Assembly (NCBI GenBank): GCA_963377175.1
Contig: CAUJNA010000491.1
Coordinates: forward strand, 987,072-1,051,071
Source of the DNA: Effrenium voratum
Taxonomy: Eukaryota > Sar > Dinophyceae > Suessiales > Symbiodiniaceae
DNA: 64,000 nucleotides
Direction: 5' to 3'
The stretch's first letter is position 1. The number at the start of each line of letters is the position of its first letter. The position numbers and the translations under genes were made by a program. Positions 1 to 10,423 of the stretch are shown piece by piece. The notes beneath the pieces are model-generated. The model did no database searches. It saw nothing but the letters and a program-made list of their open reading frames with translations, and had not been told where the DNA came from.

Positions 1-27
1 TGAACCTTCCTGGAAACCACGGCTGTC

Positions 28-391
28 TCACGCAGTGTTCTTCCTGCGTGCCCTTTTTTTGGCGGCAGGAACAGGTGCATTTGCGCCCTCTTCTTCCTCC
101 GACTTATTTGCCTGAGGCCGCGCCCGCTTTGCAGGCTGACCCCCCGCATCGCCCTCAGCTGTGTCCTTTTCGAGCTTCTTTCGTGCTTGGTTGATCTCTT
201 TCATGAAAAGCCTGTCGAGGCAGGCCAGGGCGGTCATCAAGCAACTGCAAGAGGGCATACTCCAACGTATTGTTACATTGGCATGTTCCGCACCTGTGTT
301 TGGCTGTCTTGGCGCAAAGCTCTGCGCACCTCAAACAAGGATCGCGCAAGGCCAACTGGAGGTGTGTGAAGAAACACGCCATGTTTACCAA
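28..391 (-). CDS. Cys-rich protein with basic C-terminal tail (last exon)
   Basis: Function unknown. Two reading frames appear to be used. From 391 to about 205 the frame holds a Cys-rich stretch (PCLRCAELC, then RCGTCQC) followed by NTLEYALLQLLDDRPGLP, which looks like a small metal-binding knuckle and a helix. From about 215 down to the stop at 28-30 the adjacent frame gives INQARKKLEK, then an acidic and lysine/arginine-rich tail ending AAKKRARRKNTA, which could be a nuclear localisation signal. The two parts read as one protein if about four bases near position 203 are ignored. That suggests a frameshift, or a splice I cannot place. The protein type is one I associate with multicopy dinoflagellate genes; this is memory, not a search result. 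Confidence 0.5.
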
Positions 392-558
392 ACTTTACTG
401 ATCAGAGAGGGTGCGGTTTTTGGATCTTCTGGCGGATATCATCAAGGCCAGCTTGCAGCCTGGGATTCTTCAAGGGGTGAACTGAGCAAGTTGTTTGGTC
501 ATCAATGTCATGCGTAGCAGACTCAGGGCAATGGTTCCCGCACCAATCATTTGGCACT

Positions 559-1140
559 TCAGTAGGCGCTGGCGCTTCTGGCCGGCGGGGCTTTCAGAGA
601 CCTGAAGACACAGTAGACCATAAAAGGGCCAGCGTCCGATTTCACCACCGATTCCCCGCCATCTCTGATGTTCTTGCACCCGGAACGACCTAGGTTGTTC
701 GAAGATGCTGCCCGTGAAAACAAACCGGGATTCCTTTATGCAGCAATAACACCACATGATGCTTGATTCAAGACACCCTTGTACCACTGAATGAGGGCAG
801 CCTCAAGAAAGGCTGGCGATGTCGTTTCGGGGGCCACATACAGGACCCTCATCCGCTGCCACTTGTGGTGCTTCTCCGTGGCATACCCGTACATGTTGTT
901 CCGAAAGCGCCACTGCGGACAGTGTGTAAAGCCCAGTTTGTATATACACGGCCACTCTTTCTCGAGAATCACGTCAACTGTTTTAATCGCGTGCTTCATG
1001 ACAGTGCCAGGAAGAGCGTTTCGGGGTGGCAAACGAACGTCAATGACAGGGTCTAGCATGATCTTGTCAAAGCAGTCGAAGGTTCGAGGTTGCGCTAGAA
1101 CCTCATCCCCGAGAAGATCAATCCAGTTCCCACGGGATGA
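559..1140 (-). CDS. GIY-YIG-like domain protein, dinoflagellate type (two exons)
   Basis: The exon at 777-1140 joins the exon at 559-689 across an 87-base GT-AG intron (690-776), and the codon phase closes exactly. The first exon gives IDLLGDEVLAQP, then VIDVRLPPR and PGTVMKHAI, then a domain with YKLGFTH, YGYATEKHHKW, VLYVAPE and SPAFLEAALIQWYKG. The second gives GCKNIRDGGE and PFMVYCVFRSLKAPP and ends at a TGA at 559-561. Tyr and Gly-Phe-Thr-His in the first strand and Glu in FLEAALI match the layout of GIY-YIG nuclease-like domains, where the Glu binds the metal. Many related copies exist in Symbiodinium genomes as I recall. Nuclease activity is inference only, because the classical GIY and YIG triplets are degenerate. 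Upstream exons probably lie at higher coordinates. Confidence 0.75.
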
Positions 1141-1329
1141 CTTTGGCGTAGCCGTGATTGGTTTGCAAACCTTGCAACTTCTCAAAGTGTGGCCCCCGAC
1201 AATCAGTCATGAGAGCACCGGTGTGGGCATTCGAACTGAGGTGGCCGCAGCTGTGTTCGCAGTCGTGGCCTTCCGTGAAGGCAGCGGGTCGGACGCTTTT
1301 GCCTGACACGTTGCACGCAGCTTAAACGG

Positions 1330-1530
1330 CTAGTGTGTGTGTGTGTGTGTCTCTGCGTGCGCTGCCCCGTTCAATTTGTTCGGCCGGGGCACAGACCTGT
1401 TGTAGGCTAGGAGCTCCTCCAACCATTGAGAAGGGTCATCTTGGTCAACATCTTCCATTTGGCTCATCCGTCCATGGGCCCGAGAGGAAGAGATCGATAC
1501 AAGGGAGTCAGCTTGGCAAAAAGGCTCCAA
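1330..1530 (-). CDS. Probable exon, acidic helix segment
   Basis: The minus strand reads MSQMEDVDQDDPSQWLEELL followed by AYNRSVPRPN. The 3' side runs into a (TG)n tract at 1332-1351, which would lie in the following intron. This may belong to the same gene as the GIY-YIG-like protein downstream. No named domain is visible and the exact ends were not resolved. Confidence 0.35.
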   Translation of the reverse strand: MEPFCQADSLVSISSSRAHGRMSQMEDVDQDDPSQWLEELLAYNRSVPRPNKLNGAAHAETHTHTH

Positions 1531-1832
1531 AAAGTATAGGTTTTAACAAATTGCGACCTTGCGTGAGGAAACCTTCATAGGGTTTTGAGCAAAGTGACTT
1601 GGTTTCATCCTCCACCATCTTCGTTTCCTGAAGCGTGGTGAGCTTGGCCATCTCTTCATACTGGTCCTCCAACTCGGTCCCCAACCTTAGAAGTGCGTGT
1701 AGTGCAAGTACGGGTCAACGCTTAGCATGCAAAAAGTTCAAGCCATGTGGCACTTTCCTCTTCTAAGTCGAGCGCGTCTTGTGGCGATCACAAGGCTTGG
1801 GGTTGTACGGGGTCTCCAACTGGCCAACCATC

Positions 1833-2099
1833 TTATAGATTTGCGATATTTTCCCGTGGGTTGCATCCATCAGCTTGGTGAGTTCTTCCTTTACCTGCGC
1901 AGCTGGAGCACATGTTATGCTGAACTTGGCGGGGAAACCTTGCGGTTATGCAACCAGTCATGCAAAACCGTGCCTTGGCGCCCTCAAGGCTCACCCCAGC
2001 ATCTCCCTCAAGCTCGCCAGGCATCAGCGCCGCGTCCTCTTGCATAAACCCAGCGTCTTTGACGCCCGAGCCTGTTGCCTCAAGCTTATCAGCGGCCAC
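1833..2099 (-). CDS. Probable exon, acidic low-complexity segment
   Basis: The minus strand is open and reads AADKLEATGSGVKDAGFMQE then GELEGDAGVSLEGAKA. This is a charged composition like linker regions of neighbouring proteins. It lies between the GIY-YIG-like gene and the charged helical gene, in the same orientation. No domain was recognised; it could be the start of the GIY-YIG-like gene. Confidence 0.35.
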   Translation of the reverse strand: MAADKLEATGSGVKDAGFMQEDAALMPGELEGDAGVSLEGAKARFCMTGCITARFPRQVQHNMCSSCAGKGRTHQADGCNPRENIANL

Positions 2100-2172
2100 G
2101 TCCTCAGAACGATGGAATGGTCGTGAGCAAGCTTGGAGAAATCAACTACAGTAAGTGTGTCTGCTTTCAAGC

Positions 2173-3026
2173 TCAAGGTGTTGATCGTGGATGGTCAGCT
2201 GTGGTCAAGAACATATGACAGTCGCGTTTGTAGAACTGCAACTGTTGAGGCAACCTTAAATTGATTGTGTAAAGCATGCGCCAACATGTGGCGCCCAGAA
2301 ACAAATGCAACCTAGGAACTTCAGTGGTTTCTTGGCGCCAACATTCCAACTCCCGCCGCTTCAGCTTTGCGATGTTGTCGGTCTCAACGAAGAATTCGGT
2401 CACAGCTTGGTTATATTTCCATGGCCTGTCATGGGAACACAGCTTTAGCTATATATAACGCGGCGCTGAGCAATCCGACCCAACAGCCCCACACCTTGTC
2501 AGCAGAGCCGGGAACTTCGAGCAGTAAGATGTGATCTGTTTCACAGTGGCCCTCAGGTAAGCCAAGACAATTGAACCGAAAAGAGCACGTGAATGAGCGA
2601 CTCCTGCTTCAACTTTCAACTCCGCGTGCAATCAGCCTCAAAAACACCTGATTTTAATTCGAGCTGCTCATTGTATGTAAGCTGTGTCCTCATGCGCTCC
2701 GCAGTCAGCCATTGGCCCGTCACCTCCTTCTCCCTCTCCTGCATGCGCTCCTTGACATTCAGCACCCGCGCAGCAAACTGCAACCTGATCTTCTTCTGGG
2801 CTGTCCGGTCCAGCCCGGTTGACTGCAGTACTTCAAGAAGCGCCACTTCCAACAGTTCTCGCTTTTCGCCGCCGGCGATGAAGTCCTCCCGGACCGCGTC
2901 TGACACATGGCATTTGCCACTCCTTTTTTTCTCACACAACCTCCGTAGCCGCATCCGGAGCGCATCAGCGCCAATCACCTCAGCCCAGAAACATTTGAAG
3001 TTACAAGCGCGCGATTCGGGCAGCAC
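2173..3026 (-). CDS. Dinoflagellate-specific charged helical protein, C-terminal exons
   Basis: Function unknown. The exon in about 2640-3026 reads CFWAEVIGADALRMRLRRLC, KKRSGKCHVSDAV, GGEKRELLEVALLEVLQ, TGLDRTAQKKIRLQF and ERMQEREKEVTGQWLTAERM. This pattern of basic and acidic helices is one I know from multicopy Symbiodinium proteins. A second short exon near 2512-2562 reads ATVKQITSYCSKFPALLTR, bounded by an AG acceptor and a GTGTGG donor. A third at about 2290-2403 reads TEFFVETDNIAKLKRRELEC. The order fits that protein family. The gene starts further upstream, probably with the acidic exons at 3035-3786. Confidence 0.65.
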
Positions 3027-3034
3027 GAATGAAG

Positions 3035-3418
3035 TTAAGAAGCTGCCTTTCCCCCAGGGACCACAATGGGGGCCCCTTCGTTACCATCACATTGTTTCGG
3101 ATTGTCCGCATCATCAGAGTCCTGGGTGTTGTTCACAGCGGCGACACTCGTCTTCGCAGCAAGTGCTTTTGTTTTCGGCGCACTTTGCGTGTCAGGGCTG
3201 AGGTTTGCTCGAACCTTGTTCGGTGGTGTGGTGAAGGAAGGGGCGGCTGGTTTGGCATTGAGCCGGCCCTCAAGCTCTGCAATGTAGGCAAAAGCCTTTG
3301 CAAGTTCCTTGTTCGTGTTCTCTTCACCCACTTGTGGTTGCTCCTGCGGCTGCTGCTTTTCTGATGGGGCTGCGCGAGATGGAACACATGTTGGCGATGG
3401 GGTCTGCACTGCCGGCAC
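3035..3418 (-). CDS. Middle exon of the same charged protein
   Basis: The minus strand reads a Pro/Gln/Ser-rich stretch, then NKELAKAFAYIAELEGRLNA (a short coiled-coil helix), then an Ala/Thr/Lys-rich linker with acidic Asp residues. It directly precedes the exon at 2640-3026 in transcription order. I infer one gene. The splice junction between them (near 3027-3060) was not resolved. Confidence 0.5.
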   Translation of the reverse strand: MPAVQTPSPTCVPSRAAPSEKQQPQEQPQVGEENTNKELAKAFAYIAELEGRLNAKPAAPSFTTPPNKVRANLSPDTQSAPKTKALAAKTSVAAVNNTQDSDDADNPKQCDGNEGAPIVVPGGKAAS

Positions 3419-3519
3419 CGGCTCAGGCTCAACACGCTGCGATGGAGGAGGAGCGCTGCTGGGATGGTCTTCAAGGGTAGGGTCCTGAGTCAGCCACCCC
3501 TAAAATCAAGCCCTCTTGA

Positions 3520-3786
3520 TTAGTTGGGCGCTCTCAAGTGACAATCGGGATATTGCACATCGTGTGGGGCCAGTTGCTGACGGGGGTCGATTTTCGCGCT
3601 GAGCGTAAGCGCCAACTGCAAATCGTCATCATCAGAGGACGCCGCATCAGCGTCCGAGATGTCAACCACTGAATAGGCATCATAAGAGAGGTTGGAAATG
3701 TCATGTTCATATTCTTCTTCGGCTTGTTGGGCTAAGTCAGCAAGTTCACACGGGTCCTCAAAGCACCCAGCAGCTGTATGTACCAA
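3520..3786 (-). CDS. Acidic exon upstream of the charged protein
   Basis: The minus strand reads LADLAQQAEEEYEHDISNLS, then VVDISDADAASSDDDDLQLA and LTLSAKIDPRQQL. The composition is strongly acidic and serine-rich. It probably belongs to the same transcript as the two exons downstream. No domain was recognised. Confidence 0.45.
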   Translation of the reverse strand: MVHTAAGCFEDPCELADLAQQAEEEYEHDISNLSYDAYSVVDISDADAASSDDDDLQLALTLSAKIDPRQQLAPHDVQYPDCHLRAPN

Positions 3787-3882
3787 AGCTAATCAGATAA
3801 GACCTCGTGCTACACACACTCAACATGAACAGGCGCAAACCCAATCGGCAGCTTTTGCAACCAAAAAACAGCCGGCAAAGTC

Positions 3883-4236
3883 TCATCCGGATCGCGGCCG
3901 TCGGCCTATGTGATGTAGCACATGTCTGACTCTGTAGGGGGCTTGGCTACTTGTGGACACGCCACTTAAGAGCCACACCTGCATGTCATCTGGTTCCTGC
4001 TTCACAGAAGCCGCCAAGAGAGCGTGCTCAGTGTCCTGGAGGAGGCAACCCTTAAAGCATGCAAAGACTGATTGCAAATGATGTGTTGCCCAACATATGT
4101 CCTGCAACTTCTTCAGAAGTTCTTCCCGGGTTAAGGTGCTAAGGTCCACCCCCGATATAGCCGAGCAAAGCTCGACCCCCTGATGCAAGTCAGAGGTGGT
4201 CCAAGCCTTACTTTGCAAACGCTTTTGCTCAGCCAT
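3883..4236 (-). CDS. Probable exon of an unnamed protein
   Basis: The minus strand reads MAEQKRLQSKAWTTSDLHQG, then LSTLTREELLKKLQDICWAT, HHLQSVFACFKGCLLQDTEH and LLAASVKQEPDDMQ. A helical domain with several cysteines is followed by VKQEPDD, which resembles a SUMO-acceptor consensus (hydrophobic-K-x-E). That reading is speculative. The exon lies upstream of the acidic exon at 3520-3786 and may be its N-terminal part. Confidence 0.45.
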   Translation of the reverse strand: MAEQKRLQSKAWTTSDLHQGVELCSAISGVDLSTLTREELLKKLQDICWATHHLQSVFACFKGCLLQDTEHALLAASVKQEPDDMQVWLLSGVSTSSQAPYRVRHVLHHIGRRPRSG

Positions 4237-4239
4237 TGG

Positions 4240-6660
4240 ACACGCAGGAGCCTTGAGCAGAATGCGCTGCGTGCGGTGGGCTCAGCATTGCAGCAATCAA
4301 GATCGAAGTATATGGGGAAACTGCTGGCACAAGATATGAGCTTGCGCTTTCTTTTCCGGCGCGCGCTGCAAGTCTTGCACGCGACGAACTATAGCTGGTT
4401 TCAACTTGCACCCTTCAAATTACACCTTGTGGTGCCCAAAGGCCGCAATTCCACATGTTGAAGATCGCCCGAAGTGGCTCCCTAGGGGTCGTTTAGGCCA
4501 ATACCCGGGCCATTTGAATTGCGTTATTTTTACGTAAGCCCGAACGGTTTGCGAACGCTTCGCAAACGCATTTTGAACGCGTTTTGAACGCTTCGCAAAC
4601 GGTAATTCTAACACCACTTCACCCCTCATCATAAAACGCCAGTATTTGGGGGACCGTATTAGTTCTCTGGTTTTACGTTGTTTTTGCGTAACAGCAATTC
4701 GGTTTACGTAAAAATAACGTAACATCACCAGGCACCCCTGCAGGACCCCCCCACTTTCGGCAAAATTTGCCAAAAAACCCAGCCCAAAAAACATAAGGGG
4801 CCAGTTTGACAATTGCTTCTTGGGATTGGGGTTGAGTTGGGCTTCCGGCAATCTTAAATCGTTGACGTTGTCTGGCAAGTCTGCAAGATGCTTCATGCAT
4901 GGGTGAAACGAGTCCGCAATGAGGAGTTTGAAAACAGGCACCCGGGTTCCAAACGAAGCTTGAACGAGAAGGTTTCCAGTAAGCCCCTGCCTTGGAAAAC
5001 GACGTGTAAGAATCCGGGTAGATACATCGGCCAGGGTCTGCCTTATACTTTCGTTTCAACTGACGGTTCGTGGGACATATACAAATCATTCAGACACCCG
5101 TACATCCACCTCATGTAATGTCCGGGCACAACCCGGCCAATAAAACTTGGGAAGGGTTGAAGAGCTCAAAGAAAACTTAAATTCCTGACTTGTGAAACCT
5201 ATACAAGAGCACCATTTCCTAGTGCAGATTTTCAGGCGTGCCCACACCCTCCCGAACCCGGAAACACTTTGCGCCAGGGACCTCACACACACACACGTAC
5301 ATAGGCATGTTCAATGATGTTCTCGGACACCATTTGCTTCAACAATTGCATGTTTAAAAGGGTCGTTCAACAGCCCGACCTCATTTCATGTGGAGCGGTT
5401 TGAAGAGCTCGGACTATGAAGAAGTGCGCCACAAAAAAGAAAAGGCAACTCTGAATGTACCAACGCGTTTTACTCTTCAGGAAGTGTCCCGGGAAGGTGT
5501 TTTTTGAAGGTGGCCTGGGGAAAGTGTTTTTGCTTAAAAAACGCCTTGCCAGGCCACCTCTTGAAAAAGGGCTCTTATCATTGAACTTCTCTTTTGTATA
5601 CTTCAAAGATCCCATTATGACAAGCGGGCGCCTGCTTTTGTAGTCAAAATAGAAGTCAGCTCAAACAACACGATGCGCCTGCCAAGATCAGTCTAATGCC
5701 CCTAGGCTACGGCTCGATCAGTTTCGATCTCTTCCTATGCCCCCCGTGCGCAAACCATGCCCATTGGTTTCCTCAATGTGGAGATTGAGAAACCTAACTC
5801 CAATTACGGGTCGGTACTGGTTTCGAGCGCCCGAAAAGCGATAAACGGCACTTGTGTTTGGGGGTGCTGCGGACATTTGCAAAACCCGCCCTTGGAGTCG
5901 GTTGGCCCGGTTGAAATCGGCCCGGGTGGAAAACGTAAACCCTTTGCCTCAAATTTGACATCCCGAACACAAACAGATCCACATTGTCACACAAGACCCT
6001 GAAACAAAGGTGAACTCACCGGGTTCCCAAACATGTTTCCAACATGTCTTTTGATGTGTGCACGGGTCACGAAGAGTCGACTACATAGCTATACCACCTT
6101 TGCCTCTAACCACTGGAATATGAACACACTGTTGGCTTGGGCCGCGGGGATTCAAAAAAACTAGCATCTTCATAAATTGTTCTATACGTTCGGATGTTGG
6201 GCCCAGACTGGGTTCCTTGAAAACGGTTTGCACTGAAGACCATTCAGCCACTTGAACAAGCCTTCCCCGGAGCCCCAAAACCCTTGCATGCACATTGGTT
6301 TCCCGAATGTAGACCCCGCGTTTTTCAGGAAACCATGCAACTCACTCCAAGGGCTCCCCAAAAGAACTTGACAGATCTTGTTTGGGCTTTCGGGGTTGGT
6401 TGGACACCGGGCTTTTTTTGCGGTTATTAAGGCGCAAACCAATGGGCAAACAAGGAATCTCCCCCAACGCAGCTTGGGCGGGTTCAACGCCTAGGCTCTC
6501 CGCGGTGAGTTCAGAACCGCTATACACATGTCAAATAACATTCCAGTGTTGACCTACGTGCGACTTCGAACTTCGCACAATGTTGCTGCTTGCGGCTAAG
6601 ACCACGAAATTTTTTGGAAGCTGCATGAGAGCCCAAGCAGCCGCCCTACCGAAACTATAC
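4240..6660. other. Non-coding stretch between genes
   Basis: No exon is convincing here. The stretch carries a local run of related words (TTCGCAAACG, TTTGAACGCG) at 4530-4605 and a long hairpin at 5499-5567. Around 5750-6500 there are AAACC-rich and TTGGGG-rich intron-like sequences similar to those seen elsewhere in the window. Confidence 0.5.
5499..5567. repeat. Imperfect hairpin (inverted repeat)
   Basis: Two arms of about 32 bases face each other around a loop of a few bases. An exact 11-base core, AGGTGGCCTGG at 5508-5518, pairs with CCAGGCCACCT at 5549-5559. Flanking T-rich and A-rich ends also pair. It may be a folded MITE or simply a stem in an intron. Confidence 0.7.
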
Positions 6661-7995
6661 CTACAAGTGTGTAGGGAACACTTGCTTCCACTCTAAAGGG
6701 CAGCACAAGTCAGTCCCCCCTCTCAAGTAATGGCAAACATCCGTCAGCTCAGCCTCCTCCCAATCGTCTAGATCCAGGGATGCAAAGTAGGTAGGCCCAT
6801 GCAAATCTTGTGGAACATTCTGGGGCTTCCCTTTGCCCTCCCGCACCAAGGCTGGGAGGAGACGCACAATCTTCCACCCAAACCTCACAGGATAGTTCCT
6901 CGGCAGGCTGCGGTGTGGGAATGGGCCCTGGTTGCCTTCTGGGATTGTCTCTCAACGAAGGACATCACAAGTGAATGGTGGTCTCTGTTGCTTCCGTCAA
7001 AGAGAAAGGGGCACTGAGCAGCTCACGCATTGTCAGCCAAGATTCTCTGTGCGCTTGAGTTGGGCAGTTCCACAATACCTCCGGCGCCCTTGCTTGTCAT
7101 AGTAAACTTTGCTTGTTCGCACTGAAGGGTTGCTGCTGTTTGCGCGGGTCAAGCGACCAGCATTGATCTTGCCAATGTGCTTATTGTTGCTGTAGCCTTT
7201 GGAGCGCTTTGGTGTATCACTGCCATAATGTCGCATCCACCATGATGTGGAGTATACCTATGCAGGTAGACAGACAACAATTGACTGCGAAGCAACCGCT
7301 TTTTGGTCTCTGAAGAGTTAGGACCGATAGGACGCAAACACTTGAACATTCTGGCCAGTCAAGGAGCCCGTATGGTGCGGCATAGGGAGTCAAACCGACC
7401 ATAATACCGAAGAATCGAAGATCCCGGTTGCTCAACCATGAAGGATCCTCCGCGTGCCACTGTAAGCAGTATGAGACATATGCTCCTCAGTCATCTTAGT
7501 TGGTCAACAATCAGGCGCAGTAAGCTGTGGTTGTAGGAAACAAGATTGATCAAGATTACCTTATCCACTCCAAGGGTCCGAGATGCAAGCGTGTTGGCAA
7601 GTCTCACGTAGTGCCGCCCCTCAACAAATCCCTCCGGCAAGAGTAGGCTGCGGAAACTGCTTCCCCGATTGATTGCCACCCAAGAACTACATACGATTGC
7701 AAACATTGCAAAAAACGAATCTTCGCGAGCTTGAAGCAGCAGCCACACTGCAAGCCTAAGCCGCGGCAACAACGCGTGACAATCTGCGTGTTGAGTCACG
7801 AGTGCAAATCTTACACTGAAAGCACATTGCTTCATAAGTCCCGTACGCTAGGCCTGGGGGCGTTAGGAGATCAAAGCTGTTCCACTTCTTGTACTCGCCA
7901 TCTACCAAGTACTTTATGTCCACGGCGCACCCTCGCACCTTGGCGTTCTTCACGGCCTTGAAGCATTGGGCGTCACCAGCAAAATATTCGATATA
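6661..7995 (-). CDS. Dinoflagellate-specific protein with DNA-methyltransferase-like motifs (five exons)
   Basis: Exon 7847-7995 reads YIEYFAGDAQ and VDIKYLVDG, ending LLTPPGLA. It joins exon 7560-7755 in phase across a GT-AG intron; that exon reads LAVWLLLQARED, FAIVCSSWVAINRGSSFR and YVRLANTLASR. A third exon near 7385-7480 reads LILLTVARGGSFMVEQPGSS. A fourth (about 7036-7257) reads TSWWMRHYGSDTPKR and KHIGKINAGRLTR. The last (6661-6907) reads YPVRFGWKIVRLLP, DLDDWEEAELTDVCHYLRGG and stops at 6661-6663. I recall close relatives in many Symbiodinium copies. The motif order FAGDAQ, CSSW, VEQPGSS parallels motifs I, IV and VI of cytosine-5 DNA methyltransferases, so a SAM-binding fold is inferred. 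The junction between exons 2 and 3 does not close in phase with canonical sites. Confidence 0.7.
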
Positions 7996-8130
7996 CTGCA
8001 GCTCCTGCGCGAAGCAGGTAAAAAATCGATGTGTGTTGCTGCTTTCAGAATAACAATTGCCGAGTCCTAGCAGGGTCCCTGTAGCCGTGAGCCAAACACA
8101 ACTGTGCATGGCAGTCCAGATTTTCTTTGA

Positions 8131-8762
8131 TCAACTGGCCCTGTAAGCGGTCAGTCCTTTGACATTGTCCCCATATTTGTGAAGTGCACCAGCACCACCA
8201 TCATAATGAAGGTCTGCAACAGCGGCCAATTCTTGCACAGGGCCCCTGCGTGACAGTAAGACGGTTCCGGGTTTAACCCTGCACACGCCTTCGGCGCTTT
8301 CAACTGGCGGAGGCGCCAGACGAGCGAGTCCAGACAATAGCCAGCCATGTCGCGTGCCGAATGTTGTCAAGCTTTTCAGAAAAGGAACTCTGTTCGTGAT
8401 GTTTGTAAGCATGAATTGCAAGACACCATTTGAGAGCTTCGTGCCTGCGGAAGATGTGGATCAGTTTCAGCAAGCTTGCGTGGTCTGGTTCCTCGCTGCA
8501 AAGCCCCCCCTTTCAAGCGCAGTTCGTGTGTGCCCTCGACCAGTGCAAAATGCACTTGCCTTACGCGGCAACCATGGGGAACCATAAGCAGGGCAGCAAC
8601 ACCTCGTTGGGTAAGAACACCAAATCGCGCTTGTAGAGCTCGGCCTCGGAGGCAGCGCGCCCAGCCTGGCAACTTTTGGATGCGGAAGGCAGGGAACCCT
8701 CTCTGAAGCTTTGAATCGAAGTCTGTGGGGTGGTGGGTGGCTCTCAAATCATCACGTGCCAA
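8131..8762 (-). CDS. Probable exons upstream of the methyltransferase-like gene
   Basis: Two overlapping minus-strand frames look protein-like. One (8376-8762) reads FDSKLQRGFPAFRIQKLPGW, then GVAALLMVPHGCRVRQVHFA and LVEGTHELRLKGGALQ. The other (8131-8421) reads FLKSLTTFGTRHGWLLSG, VQELAAVADLHYDGG and ends at a stop at 8131-8133. At least one exon probably lies here, perhaps two with a frame change at a splice. They could form the N-terminus of the gene at 6661-7995 or a separate gene. A further open stretch at 8744-9037 is weaker. No domain was recognised. Confidence 0.4.
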
Positions 8763-9056
8763 GGGTGTTGGAGCGCTTTTCTACCCCGAACTTTCCTTGT
8801 CACTGCACAGGTGCTGGCACCTGTGCCCATGAATAACCCCATGTGGCAGAAATTGCAAACAGCCAACAATGCTGCGCCTTGATGGCAGCAAAGTGGCCAC
8901 TGGCCATGTACAATTCGCAGACTTGGCGCAGCCAGCCGAAACAACTGCATGCGTTTCACTAACCCACCAGTTGTACAATGGATTGCTGAATGGGCATAGC
9001 AGGCTCGCTCAAGCCTAACACCAGTGCACGTGAACACGGCAGATCTCGGCGAGATT

Positions 9057-10423
9057 TCATGCTCGCTCCAAAATCATGTCATTTGCCCGGTTGAGCGCTG
9101 CAATCACACGAGTCACGCAGGCCGCCACCTCGTGCTGCTGGGAGCTTTGGTTCTCGAAGTGATGGAAGGCGAGGCCCTGGGAAGAGAGATGGCCCCTGTT
9201 CCAAAAACTAAGCGAAACAGTGTTGAAGCACGGTAGAAGCTTTTGAGTTGCGAGTGTGCGCAGTATAAACTTGATTTGTTGAATAGACACACACGTAATC
9301 AGGTCCCGGGATGCGACCAAGTAGCAATCTGCTTCGCGCAATAGATCTTGGCACACATGCACCCCACTGGCATGGACAAGTAGTAGGGCTGGGTCCACTT
9401 CCATGGGGCATCTTTGTTTTCTTGAGCACTGACTTTCACACCAACAGCGGACGCTTTCCAATAAATGGAGAGCCTGACATGGGCGTGAGTGGGGAACTGC
9501 TGTGCCACATCCTGATGCGGGCCCTCTTTTGCCCGGCACTCCACCATCAACGCATGAAGCTCTGATGTGGCAGCCTCCTGGGTTGTCGGTGGGCGATGCG
9601 ACAAGTCGATGGTGTGGGACTCCACTTGGCGGCGCTTGCGCTTGGCAGGAGGCTTGGCGTCCGGCTGTGGCTTGTTTCGTGGCTTCTTTTTGGGGGCTGG
9701 CTGGGTTTCCTCCTGCTTGCTTTCCTCGGTGCCCTCATTTGTGGATGTATCGCGGGCTGGGGCGCCATTGGCTGCCGTGCATGCTTTTCTTTTCTTGGTT
9801 GTGGATTTCTTCGGTGTTGGTGCATTGGCTGCCTTGGGATCACCTTTGTCACTGGATTCTGTGAGATTCTTCTCATGATGTTCTTTGGAGTCTTCCTCTT
9901 TGGGAGAGGCAGTAGGTGTAGAAGTTGCTCCGCCCTCTTCGACAAGGGGGGTCGCACAAGCAGCCGGGGTAGCGGCAACGGGTGGCTCCTTGGAGGCACA
10001 TGTGGTTGCCTGCAAAGGCGGGCTTTCCTTTTGACAGGATGCGTCGGTACCGCCTGCAGTATCCTGAGGTTGGTTTGCTTTGCTGCCGCCTGACTTTGGT
10101 CTTGTGACTCCTGCTTTTGCCTTAGCTTTAGCTGAGCTTTTCTGTCGCCTGTTGGTCTGCAACTCCTTGTCCTGCTTATTCTTCTCCACCTGCTCCTTTT
10201 TCTGTTGCACTAGCGTGTCCCTAAGAGCAAACTGGTCGCGCCTGGTGATGTATCCCGCTGGCTCTATCTCCGGGAAGTCGGATTTCAGCGACTGCAGGGT
10301 ATGGTGCAGCGCCAATGGCGCACTAGGCCAACACACCAACTGCACCTTGACAACAAGGGGATCAAGTTGCCACGCAGCGTGGTGAACGTCAAACCGCACA
10401 CAAGAATGGAACTCCTTTCGCAC
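9057..10423 (-). CDS. Lysine/alanine-rich protein with a conserved C-terminal segment
   Basis: A single open frame from 10423 to 9299 gives about 370 residues. The first 90 include PLVVKVQLVCWPSAPLALHH and EIEPAGYITRRDQFALRDTL. The middle (about residues 85-270) is a low-complexity Lys/Ala/Pro/Glu region with PKKKPRNKPQ and PPAKRKRRQ, likely nuclear signals. The end reads HAHVRLSIYWKASAVGVKVS and MCAKIYCAKQIA, a segment I know from dinoflagellate proteins with K-rich middles. A following exon probably supplies the C-terminus: the frame at 9057-9200 reads HEVAACVTRVIAALNRANDM and stops at 9057-9059. The donor is probably near 9330. Function unknown; possibly nucleic-acid binding from charge alone. 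Confidence 0.6.

Noticed and set aside
9567..10093. Three plus-strand frames of 100-165 codons
   Set aside because: They lie antisense to the Lys/Ala-rich minus-strand protein and read as Cys/Leu/Gly-rich shadows without a domain.
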